This document shows positions 1 through 5,119 of a DNA stretch of 7,411 nucleotides, piece after piece. The stretch spans positions 1-7,411 of the forward strand of contig JAGXNZ010000409.1 in assembly GCA_019894655.1 (NCBI GenBank). Reading direction: 5' to 3'. Below the pieces are notes generated by a model. It saw nothing but the letters and a program-made list of their open reading frames with translations, ran no database searches and was not told where the DNA came from. The first letter of the stretch is position 1. Every line of letters starts with the position of its first letter. Source of the stretch: Promethearchaeota archaeon. Its GTDB lineage: Archaea; Asgardarchaeota; Lokiarchaeia; Sigynarchaeales; SOKP01. A program made the position numbers and the translations under genes.

Positions 1-51
1 AAAGAATGTATGCCTAACATCTAATTTCTCCTTTTTTTCACTTTCTGACAT
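1..51 (-). CDS. 5' end of an unidentified minus-strand gene (partial)
   Basis: Reading the minus strand from 51 down to the window edge gives 17 codons without a stop, beginning MSESEKKEKLDVRHTFF, a charged N-terminus typical of a soluble protein. A GTGAT motif (minus strand, 60-56) sits four bases before the ATG, the same kind of Shine-Dalgarno core seen before other genes here. The gene would be divergent from the DUF89 gene at 208. Too little is visible to name a family, and in AT-rich DNA a 17-codon open stretch can arise by chance. The binding site and residue composition are the only support. Confidence 0.45.
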   Translation of the reverse strand, partial: MSESEKKEKLDVRHTFF

Positions 52-154
52 TTTTATCACATTTTTATTTTAAAGTAGATTTTAATGATAATATACAATA
101 ATTTTCTTTTGTTATATAAAATTCTTTTTTTCTTTTTTACGATAATTAAAAGGG

Positions 155-163
155 TTTATAATT
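155..163 (+). promoter_or_regulatory. TATA-like box for the DUF89 gene
   Basis: TTTATAATT follows a purine-rich stretch (aaaaggg, 148-154) that could act as a BRE. It lies about 49 bases before the ATG at 208, so transcription would start near 185-190. That placement supports 208 as the start and would make the open frame upstream of it untranslated. AT-rich background lowers confidence. Confidence 0.35.
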
Positions 164-207
164 TTTCTCCATTTTTTCTTATCATAAGACTAAAAGGATA
201 TATAGAA

Positions 208-1092
208 ATGCACTTAGAACCAGAATGTATACCGTGTCTTTTTAATCAAGTATTGAGAGCCTTTCAATTGTTGAAACCTAATATATCCCGTGAAATAATA
301 TTAGATACTCAGAAGAAGTTAATGGACTATCTCGTGAGTTTTGATATAGAAAAAAGAGCTTCTCCGATAATCGGTAAAGTAGCATACAACCTTGTTGCTG
401 AAGCATTAGGTGTAAACGATCCCTACGCTTCAATTAAGAAACAATACAATCAATTAGCCTTACAATTCTACGATGAGGCTAGAAAAATAGTTAATGACGC
501 TGAAGATCCTTTATTTGAAGCTATTATTGTGGCCGCTCTTGGAAATACGATAGATTTAGGCACCAATCATAAAATTGATTTCATAAACGACATTAAAAAC
601 TTTACACCAGACAATTTAGCAATAAACGACTACAAAACATTTAAGCAATCACTTCAGGAGACTAACCACTTACTTATTTTATTAGATAATGCAGGGGAGA
701 TTGTATTTGATAAGATATTGGTAGAAACTATGCTCAAAACTTTTCCAGAACTAGAAATAATATGTTCAGTTAGATCAGCCCCCATTATCAACGACGCAAC
801 ATTGGAAGACGCAAAATTCGTTGGTTTGACTGATCTAGTTCAAGTCATTGAAGCAAGTGGAACACCGGGTATTGATCTTACAACGACAACAGAGGAATTC
901 AAGAAACACTTTTTTCTAAAGGATGGCGTGATTTTATCAAAAGGCCAAGGTAATTTCGAAAGCTTATACCGCATGGAAATCCCTGATAAAGATGTTTATT
1001 ATTTACTAAAAGTAAAGTGTTTATTGATGGAGAGATTATTCTCCGTTAAAGAAGGAAATATCATTTTTAAGAGAAAGACGGCGAATTTTTGA
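208..1092 (+). CDS. DUF89/ARMT1-like metal-dependent phosphatase (CxxC subfamily)
   Basis: This 294-residue protein belongs to the DUF89 (ARMT1-like) family, a cytoplasmic metal-dependent phosphatase family associated with removing damaged or toxic phosphorylated metabolites. The exact substrate of archaeal members is unknown. The N-terminal ECIPC motif (C7, C10) marks the stand-alone archaeal/bacterial CxxC subfamily. Family metal-site motifs are visible: LLDNAGE with D160-N161, the R-S-A-P-I-I-N-D stretch with D196, and SKGQGNFE around K245-N249. The length is normal. The frame is open back to 85, but those 41 residues are a low-complexity Phe/Ile-rich run unlike the family. The ATG at 208 follows an AAAAGGA site (192-198) and is followed at once by the conserved domain. 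It converges on the longin-like gene with 31 bases between. No functional link to the metal-cluster genes to the right is evident. Confidence 0.9.
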   Translation: MHLEPECIPCLFNQVLRAFQLLKPNISREIILDTQKKLMDYLVSFDIEKRASPIIGKVAYNLVAEALGVNDPYASIKKQYNQLALQFYDEARKIVNDAEDPLFEAIIVAALGNTIDLGTNHKIDFINDIKNFTPDNLAINDYKTFKQSLQETNHLLILLDNAGEIVFDKILVETMLKTFPELEIICSVRSAPIINDATLEDAKFVGLTDLVQVIEASGTPGIDLTTTTEEFKKHFFLKDGVILSKGQGNFESLYRMEIPDKDVYYLLKVKCLLMERLFSVKEGNIIFKRKTANF

Positions 1093-1123
1093 AGGTTTTA
1101 GATGACAGAATAAGTCGCGAATT

Positions 1124-1549
1124 TTATTTATTTCTCGATTTTGCGATTGCTTGAGTGAAAAATCCAAAGTCTTTAATTTCTGCTTTAGAGTTTTCACCAT
1201 TAACTCGGTTAAAGTACTCAACAATTTGGTCGTATAAGATTTTTTTAAAGGATTCAAACTGAGAAACTTCGCATAAATCGCTGATTTCGTTTTGGTATAG
1301 GTGATAAAACATGTCGAGAGCTTTTTCTGCTTCTTCCCTCATATCTTCTTTGACAAAATCTTTATCCATTATAGCAATTAAAACCAGGCCAAACTTATTT
1401 ACAATTATCATCTGAATGGATAAGCCTTTAATTGCGATTTCTTCAATCTTTCCCAGGTTCTCCGCTCCAAATAGGGACAACGCTCCTACAAACGATGAGA
1501 GCAACAAAGGATTAATTTCAGAATCCAAAATGAGATCTAATAAATACAT
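1124..1549 (-). CDS. Longin/roadblock-like small protein (Asgard type), start uncertain
   Basis: From the ATG at 1549 the protein has 141 residues. The pattern INPLLLSSFVGALSLFGAEN (13-32), then a GKIEEIAIKGL-type strand, a hydrophobic strand (residues 45-61) and a charged helical C-terminus, resembles the many small longin/roadblock-like proteins of Asgard archaea, which are linked by inference to small GTPases and membranes. No catalytic residues are seen. Protein-like sequence continues upstream in frame for 25 codons to a stop at 1627-1625, including LLKGIVICKETG, which looks like the domain's first beta strand. That stretch has no ATG, GTG or TTG. Translation may start at the ATG (AAGGA seven bases before it) with a shortened domain, or at a rare ATT (1618-1616) behind AAAGGT. 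A damaged start codon is also possible. The family call is by eye and moderate. Confidence 0.65.
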   Translation of the reverse strand: MYLLDLILDSEINPLLLSSFVGALSLFGAENLGKIEEIAIKGLSIQMIIVNKFGLVLIAIMDKDFVKEDMREEAEKALDMFYHLYQNEISDLCEVSQFESFKKILYDQIVEYFNRVNGENSKAEIKDFGFFTQAIAKSRNK

Positions 1550-1670
1550 ACCAGTTTCCTTACAAATGACGATCCCCTTTAAAAGATTTGAAATATCTGA
1601 TTTTTGAGCTAAGTTAATTTTAGATTACCTTTAACCTGTTATTATGAAGATCTCCACATTCTTCAATTGA

Positions 1671-1680
1671 TTAATAAAAC
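1671..1680 (-). promoter_or_regulatory. TATA-like box for the longin-like gene
   Basis: On the minus strand 1680-1671 reads GTTTTATTAA. Transcription starting about 25 bases on, near 1648, would give a leader that includes AAAGGT (1632-1627) and the non-ATG start candidate at 1618. The box is too far from the ATG at 1549 for the short leaders seen elsewhere in the window. It is weak evidence for the longer protein. Confidence 0.22.
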
Positions 1681-1846
1681 CATACAATTATTTGTTTAAA
1701 TGCTTTTATTATTTATCAGACTTTATATTATGGTGATACATACTCCCAGATTTCATAGGACTTTAAGGACTTCTATCTTTTTGTCGGATATATCACTTAA
1801 TTATTTTTTTTCACAAACAAAGACTTGATATTTTATAATAGACAAC

Positions 1847-1857
1847 TTTATATTTTA
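1847..1857 (+). promoter_or_regulatory. TATA-like box for the first nifX-like gene
   Basis: TTTATATTTTA lies about 54 bases before the ATG at 1906, predicting a start of transcription near 1878-1882 and a leader of roughly 25 bases that contains the AAAGTGA binding site. It matches the archaeal TATA consensus well, but the surrounding AT-richness limits certainty. Confidence 0.38.
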
Positions 1858-1905
1858 ATGAATACCTATTCAATTAATATACACTAATAAAGAAAGTGAA
1901 AATAA

Positions 1906-2295
1906 ATGAATAAAATTATTGGAATTCCTTCCAATGGACCAGAACTATCCGATACAATATCAGATCATTTTGGTCATTGTCATTATTTCGTAGGAATAGA
2001 GATTGACGAAGGAAAAAATGTGAAAAAGCTATTTTCTTTACAAAATAATGGGCATACAGGTTGTATGGAACCAGTTAATAACATGAAAGAAAGAAAAGTA
2101 ACAGACATGATTGTAGGAGGAATAGGTGGACGACCATATGCAGGGTTCACTCAATATGGAATTGGATTATATAAAGGGGTAACGGGAACTCTGTCTGAGA
2201 ATATCCAACTATTTTTGCAAGGTAATTTGCAATCCTTAAATGAGCCAATATGTGCAGGTGGCGATCACTCAAATCATAACTGCCAAAAAAATTAA
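1906..2295 (+). CDS. NifX/orange-protein family metal-cluster-binding protein (COG1433 type)
   Basis: This 129-residue protein has the dinitrogenase iron-molybdenum cofactor biosynthesis domain (PF02579 type) over residues 3-110. It is the compact cytoplasmic fold used by NifX, NafY and the Mo-Cu orange protein to hold metal-sulfur clusters. Visible motifs are SDHFGHCHYF (19-28, with the family's HFGxC core), HTGCMEPVNNM (50-60) and GGIGGRPYAGF (71-81). A short tail, CAGGDHSNHNC (116-126), adds a Cys/His-rich possible metal site absent from the two other family members in this window. An AAAGTGA site precedes the ATG. It is convergent with an Mrp-type ATPase 18 bases away; orange-protein genes in sulfate reducers are likewise found with Mrp/MinD-like ATPases. 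No nitrogenase genes are present, so the role is probably Fe-S or Mo/W cluster handling, with the ligand unknown. Confidence 0.88.
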   Translation: MNKIIGIPSNGPELSDTISDHFGHCHYFVGIEIDEGKNVKKLFSLQNNGHTGCMEPVNNMKERKVTDMIVGGIGGRPYAGFTQYGIGLYKGVTGTLSENIQLFLQGNLQSLNEPICAGGDHSNHNCQKN

Positions 2296-2321
2296 CAAAA
2301 AATTATAAAAAAATTATTTTT
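2285..2321. terminator. Bidirectional T-tract termination zone
   Basis: Between the convergent nifX-like and mrp genes, A-runs at 2285-2291, 2297-2302 and 2307-2313 become U-runs in the minus-strand transcript just after the mrp stop. The T-run 2317-2321 and further T-rich sequence serve the plus strand. Archaeal transcription commonly ends at such T-tracts without a hairpin, and no strong hairpin is visible here. Confidence 0.4.
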
Positions 2322-3186
2322 CTAATTCTTTTCTTATTTTTGCCACAACCGCTTTGAATGCCTTAGTACTTTCGCTCTTAGGGTATTTTAATATAAATGG
2401 TAAACCCCGATCTCCTTGTTGACTAACTTCGATCTCAAAAGGAATTTTTCCTAAAAATTGTATATTAAAATCTTTGGAAGCCTTTTCTACGCCACCAGGA
2501 GGGTAAAGATCAATATATTCACTACAATGAGGGCATGTAAAACCGGACATATTTTCGATTATCCCTAGGACGTGTCTTTCCATTGTTTTTGCCATTACAA
2601 TTGTCTTACGGGCGTCCATAAGCGCAACTTCTTGCGGTGTGGATACAACAACTACATTCTCGTCTGGGATGAGCTGTAAAATGTCAAGAGTTTCATCAGA
2701 AGTACCAGGAGGTAAATCACAGATCAGGTAATCAAGGTCTCCCCATTTAGCTTCTCCTAAAAATTGTCTTACAGCTGACATTTTCATTGGGCCTCGCCAA
2801 ATTACTGGAGTGTCGCTATCTTGCATCAAGAAAGCCATACTAACGACTTTCGTATTTAAGGGACCATCTACTGGGTAGAACTTCCTTGCGTCCTGGTCAA
2901 CTCGAGGTCTAACATTAGGATCGATACCTAACATCTTATTTACATTCGGTCCCGTTATGTCTACATCTAATATCCCTACACGTAATCCTACACTGGCTAA
3001 ACTTATTGCAAGGTTTACTGCTACAGTTGTTTTACCGACACCTCCCTTCCCTGATATGATCACAATCTTATGTTTTATTTTAGACATATTACTACGAATA
3101 TTCACCATTTGTTGGTCCATTACCTCATGCTTACCTTGATCCACTATTTCTTTTAAATCTATTTCTGGAATTTCATCTTCTCCCAT
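2314..3186 (-). CDS. mrp: Mrp/NBP35-type Fe-S cluster carrier P-loop ATPase
   Basis: This 290-residue cytoplasmic protein is an Mrp/NBP35 (ApbC) family ATPase, which in its dimeric form binds a bridging [4Fe-4S] cluster and passes it to apo-proteins. The deviant Walker A SGKGGVGKTT (45-54) follows NMSKIKHKI, a typical archaeal Mrp lead-in. The switch regions are DVDITGPN (74-81) and DLPPGTSDET (157-166). The cluster-bridging pair is CPHC (C218, C221), followed by the usual PPGG stretch. The N-terminal four-cysteine motif of true Nbp35 is absent, so this is the Mrp/ApbC form. A GTGA site eight bases before the ATG supports the start. It has its own promoter and converges on the nifX-like gene at 1906, suggesting related function but separate transcription. 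Confidence 0.95.
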   Translation of the reverse strand: MGEDEIPEIDLKEIVDQGKHEVMDQQMVNIRSNMSKIKHKIVIISGKGGVGKTTVAVNLAISLASVGLRVGILDVDITGPNVNKMLGIDPNVRPRVDQDARKFYPVDGPLNTKVVSMAFLMQDSDTPVIWRGPMKMSAVRQFLGEAKWGDLDYLICDLPPGTSDETLDILQLIPDENVVVVSTPQEVALMDARKTIVMAKTMERHVLGIIENMSGFTCPHCSEYIDLYPPGGVEKASKDFNIQFLGKIPFEIEVSQQGDRGLPFILKYPKSESTKAFKAVVAKIRKELEK

Positions 3187-3224
3187 AATTTATTCACTTT
3201 TTCAATTGTCATTTGCTTTATTTT

Positions 3225-3237
3225 TTTAATTTATACT
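3225..3237 (-). promoter_or_regulatory. TATA-like box for mrp
   Basis: On the minus strand 3237-3225 reads AGTATAAATTAAA, about 45 bases before the mrp ATG. Initiation near 3206 would give a leader of about 20 bases containing the GTGA ribosome binding site. Spacing matches the other predicted promoters of this window. Confidence 0.42.
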
Positions 3238-3398
3238 AATAATTTTAAAGATACAATTATCTCCTTTAATTTATCGTTAATATTTTGAAAAGGCTTACAT
3301 ACTTTCAATTATATTTCAATAAATTTGATCAATAAATAATTATAAAATTAAAATCATATTTTGAATAATTATTCTTTATTTTTTAATTTTTCTCTCAT

Positions 3399-3410
3399 AG
3401 TATATAAGAA
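3399..3410 (+). promoter_or_regulatory. Unassigned TATA-like box (AGTATATAAGAA)
   Basis: This is the best TATA match in the gap, but it lies 170 bases before the nifX-like ATG at 3572. Transcription from near 3427 would yield either a long leader for that gene or a transcript carrying the 21-codon frame at 3457. A nearer box at 3525 could serve the nifX-like gene directly. Confidence 0.3.
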
Positions 3411-3524
3411 ATCAGCATGGAATAAGTTTATAATCGATAATTTATGTTAGGTGAATATGGAACTTGAAAAATCCTTTAAAATTTTATTTGGTTATTCAAG
3501 TATTAAACCCAATACGAAGTAGAC

Positions 3525-3532
3525 TATAAATT
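3525..3532 (+). promoter_or_regulatory. TATA-like box for the second nifX-like gene
   Basis: TATAAATT lies about 44 bases before the ATG at 3572. Initiation near 3552 would leave a leader of about 20 bases that includes AGGGGT (3557-3562). It would also exclude the upstream in-frame GTG at 3551, supporting the ATG as start. Confidence 0.35.
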
Positions 3533-3571
3533 AGATTTATTTTAATATGAGTGTTTAGGGGTAGCACTGAA

Positions 3572-3958
3572 ATGGAAATAATAGCAATACCGAGTCATAG
3601 GAAAGGTGGATTAAGTGAAATAGTCCATCCCCTATTTGGAAGATGTGACAGTTTTACTTTCATTACAATAGATAAAAATAAAATTACTCAAGTTAAAGTA
3701 ATTGAAAATTCTGCGCTTGATGAAACCCGGAGTTTTGGAACTCTGGCAGCTAAAATCGTTAGAAGTAATGGAGCCGAGAAGCTGTTAGTTACTAAATTGG
3801 GGCCAAATGCTTCTATGGCATTAAATTCATTAAATATTAAAACATTCCGCGCTCCTGAGGGAACAATGCTAGTAAAAGAATTAATTAACCTTTACCTAGA
3901 AGGAAAGTTATTAGTGACTCCGTCGGAAGATCTTATATTTGAAAAAGATCTGCAGTAA
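3572..3958 (+). CDS. NifX-family metal-cluster-binding protein (tandem copy 1)
   Basis: This 128-residue protein is a dinitrogenase iron-molybdenum cofactor biosynthesis (NifX-like) domain protein. It opens with the family's first strand MEIIAIPSHRKGGL, followed by the signature HPLFGRCDSFTFITI (19-33, with the FGRC core at 22-25) and a LGPNASMALNSLNIK helix region (76-90). C25 is its only cysteine. The frame is open to a GTG at 3551, but the ATG at 3572 begins exactly at the conserved strand and follows AGGGGT with ten bases between, so I use it. It is a close paralogue of the next gene: by hand count about 42 of the first 90 positions are identical without gaps. A T-run about 35 bases after the stop suggests its own transcript. 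It probably binds a metal-sulfur cluster; the target is unknown. Confidence 0.87.
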   Translation: MEIIAIPSHRKGGLSEIVHPLFGRCDSFTFITIDKNKITQVKVIENSALDETRSFGTLAAKIVRSNGAEKLLVTKLGPNASMALNSLNIKTFRAPEGTMLVKELINLYLEGKLLVTPSEDLIFEKDLQ

Positions 3959-3992
3959 ATTTTATTTCTTTGTGGATTTTTATCGATTGCTC

Positions 3993-4001
3993 TTTTTTTT
4001 T
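3993..4001 (+). terminator. T-tract terminator after the second nifX-like gene
   Basis: Nine consecutive Ts begin 35 bases after the stop codon at 3958, with no clear hairpin before them. This is the usual appearance of an archaeal intrinsic terminator, and it separates the two tandem nifX-like genes into different transcripts. Confidence 0.42.
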
Positions 4002-4122
4002 GAAATGAAAATTCAAGATATTACATTTTAAAAGTAAACAAACAACCCCACTAAGTTTAAAGAAGACCGATTATAATTTATTCATTCTTCATAACAATTA
4101 TTTTGGATGATTATTCATAAAA

Positions 4123-4130
4123 TTTATATG
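4123..4130 (+). promoter_or_regulatory. TATA-like box for the third nifX-like gene
   Basis: TTTATATG is centred about 50 bases before the ATG at 4176, predicting initiation near 4150 and a leader of about 25 bases with the AAGGTGA site. An ATTATTCA octamer lies just upstream (4110-4117); the same octamer occurs before the TATA-like box of the Fe-S gene (4548-4555), which may be coincidence. Confidence 0.38.
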
Positions 4131-4160
4131 GGAACAAAAATTAGTCTATGTATACTCTAA

Positions 4161-4167
4161 AAGGTGA
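4161..4167 (+). promoter_or_regulatory. Ribosome binding site that decides the nifX-like start
   Basis: AAGGTGA is the clearest Shine-Dalgarno match in the window and lies eight bases before the ATG at 4176. The in-frame GTG at 4164 lies inside this site and so cannot be the start. Confidence 0.65.
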
Positions 4168-4175
4168 ATTACAAA

Positions 4176-4520
4176 ATGATTAAAATTGCCATTCCAACCT
4201 ATGGAAAAGGGGGTTTGAATGAGGTAATGAATAAACGATTTGGCAGATGTGAGACATTTACATTAGTGACAATTGAGAAAAACCATATATCAGAAGTTAA
4301 ATCCGTAGTAAATCATGCGAAAAGTGAAACTGGTGGAGTGGGAATCCAAGCAAGTCAAATTATTGGTAATCTTAACGCCGATGAGGTTATTGTAGACTTT
4401 CTAGGTCCCAACGCGACAAATTCTTTAAAAGCATTAAATATAAAAATTAACCACTCTTCCGCAACATTATTTCGTTATATAATTAGCAGCTATAGGAGCG
4501 AGGATATTTATATTCAATAA
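4176..4520 (+). CDS. NifX-family metal-cluster-binding protein (tandem copy 2)
   Basis: This 114-residue protein has the same architecture as its neighbour at 3572: MIKIAIPTYGKGGL strand, NKRFGRCETFTLVTI signature (19-33) and LGPNATNSLKALNIK (76-90), with a shorter, less conserved C-terminus. C25 of FGRC is its only cysteine. The ATG is fixed by the AAGGTGA site. The two genes look like a tandem duplication that then diverged. It lies 96 bases before the Fe-S gene that heads the fwd cluster, on the same strand and with no strong T-tract between, so read-through into fwd is possible. By family it should hold a metal-sulfur or Mo/W-type cluster. Its position makes maturation or regulation of the Fwd metal centres a reasonable but untested idea. 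Confidence 0.86.
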   Translation: MIKIAIPTYGKGGLNEVMNKRFGRCETFTLVTIEKNHISEVKSVVNHAKSETGGVGIQASQIIGNLNADEVIVDFLGPNATNSLKALNIKINHSSATLFRYIISSYRSEDIYIQ

Positions 4521-4566
4521 TCTAAAGAATTTAATAAGTATCTAAATATTATTCACTCGTGAGACT

Positions 4567-4575
4567 CTATATTAA
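4567..4575 (+). promoter_or_regulatory. TATA-like box for the Fe-S/fwd cluster
   Basis: CTATATTAA lies about 46 bases before the ATG at 4617. Initiation near 4595 would place the GGTGA at 4588-4592 outside the transcript and leave a short leader without a Shine-Dalgarno site. This box may drive the whole Fe-S-fwdB-fwdD-fwdA cluster. Confidence 0.33.
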
Positions 4576-4616
4576 TTATACTTTGAAGGTGAATCAACTT
4601 ACCAGTTCAAAACTTT

Positions 4617-5084
4617 ATGGAATTGTATAAATACTTGCCAAAAACTAATTGTAAAAAATGTGGGAAGCCCACATGCATGGCATTTAGCTTAGATTTGTTA
4701 CAAGGTAAAGTTAAAGTTGACGATTGTACTCCGCTTTTAGAACTAAAATATAAAAAACAATACGACACTCTAAAAGAAATACTTGGTTCGGAAGAAGGGC
4801 AGAAAAAAGAACTAAAGATAAATGTAGACGAAGAACTCTGCGATGGTTGTGGAATTTGTGTCACTATCTGCCCTGTAAATGCGAGATATTGCCCATCCAG
4901 TTTGAGTGGTAAGGCACCAGAATATCCTCCAGAGGATCATCAGCTTTTTCAAGTTAAAGGAGGAAAATGTGAATTATTAAATCTTGAACATTGTAGAAGG
5001 TTAGAAGCCGGGGGAAGAGAAAGAGAGTGTCGCGTCTGTGAAAACTATTGCCCTCGCGAAGCAGTTAAAATCGAATATGTGTAA
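4617..5084 (+). CDS. 4Fe-4S electron-transfer protein of the fwd cluster (FwdG/FwdF-like, with N-terminal Fe-S domain)
   Basis: This 155-residue protein is predicted to carry three [4Fe-4S] clusters and to pass electrons to FwdB. Residues 1-40 form an Fe-S domain of the type found in the corrinoid protein CdhE (PF04060 type): YKYLPKTNCKKCGKPTC with C12, C15, C20 and C37. Residues 68-155 are ferredoxin-like: CDGCGICVTICP (C75, C78, C81, C85), then a second site with C126, C138, C141 and C145 that ends CENYCP. Extra cysteines C92 and C118 lie in the insert between them. The combination differs from plain FwdG ferredoxins. The gene is 35 bases before fwdB on the same strand. The ATG has no good nearby binding site: GGTGA lies 24 bases upstream. 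The open frame extends eight codons above the ATG without a standard start, so ATG is kept. Confidence 0.82.
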   Translation: MELYKYLPKTNCKKCGKPTCMAFSLDLLQGKVKVDDCTPLLELKYKKQYDTLKEILGSEEGQKKELKINVDEELCDGCGICVTICPVNARYCPSSLSGKAPEYPPEDHQLFQVKGGKCELLNLEHCRRLEAGGRERECRVCENYCPREAVKIEYV

Positions 5085-5119
5085 TAGTTTGATAATTATA
5101 AGTTATTGAGGAATTAGTT

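Larger units (their letters stand above)
1550..1905. other. Intergenic region between divergent longin-like and nifX-like genes
   Basis: The first 75 bases (1550-1624) continue the minus-strand longin-like frame and are probably coding. The rest is very AT-rich. It holds a minus-strand TATA-like stretch (1680-1671), a plus-strand TATA-like box for the nifX-like gene (1847-1857), and another TATA-like stretch at 1722-1729 with no convincing gene behind it. A 32-codon ATG frame at 1730-1828 has a Phe/Ser/Thr-rich product and no binding site, so I do not call it. No tRNA, repeat array or stable hairpin was seen. Confidence 0.5.
3187..3571. other. Intergenic region with divergent promoters, mrp to second nifX-like gene
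   Basis: This gap of 385 bases holds the mrp promoter (minus strand, 3237-3225), a good plus-strand TATA-like box at 3399-3410, a second at 3427-3434 and a third at 3525-3532. It also holds a perfect 12-base palindrome, GAATAATTATTC (3363-3374), and a shorter one, TTGATCAA (3325-3332). A 21-codon frame at 3457-3522 follows a GGTGA site (3450-3454) by two bases and reads MELEKSFKILFGYSSIKPNT plus a final K. It could be a small leader peptide, or the stub of a lost helix-turn-helix-type gene, or chance. No RNA gene was recognised. Confidence 0.5.

Noticed and set aside
85..207. 41-residue N-terminal extension of the DUF89 protein
   Set aside because: It is a low-complexity Phe/Ile/Tyr-rich run in AT-rich DNA. 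The predicted TATA-like box lies inside it, and family homology begins at the ATG at 208 behind an AAAAGGA site.
1416..1607. 63-codon plus-strand frame opposite the longin-like gene
   Set aside because: It is antisense to a better-supported coding sequence; its product has no family character.
1730..1828. 32-codon ATG frame in the gap before the first NifX-like gene
   Set aside because: There is no ribosome binding site, the residue composition looks random, and it sits inside a promoter-bearing gap.
2957..3139. 60-codon plus-strand frame over the mrp 5' end
   Set aside because: It is the reverse of the conserved P-loop region and has no independent support.
1906..4520. Nitrogenase or nitrogen-fixation cluster
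   Set aside because: Three NifX-like domains are present, but no nifH, nifD, nifK, nifE, nifN or nifB is visible. Stand-alone NifX-family proteins are common in non-fixing archaea.
4110..4555. ATTATTCA octamer before two TATA-like boxes (4110-4117 and 4548-4555) as a shared operator
   Set aside because: Eight mostly A/T bases recurring in AT-rich DNA, at different distances from the boxes, is expected by chance.
4607..4864. 85-codon minus-strand frame over the Fe-S gene
   Set aside because: It is Ser/Phe-rich, as expected for the complement of Lys/Glu-rich coding sequence; the plus strand carries clear Fe-S motifs.
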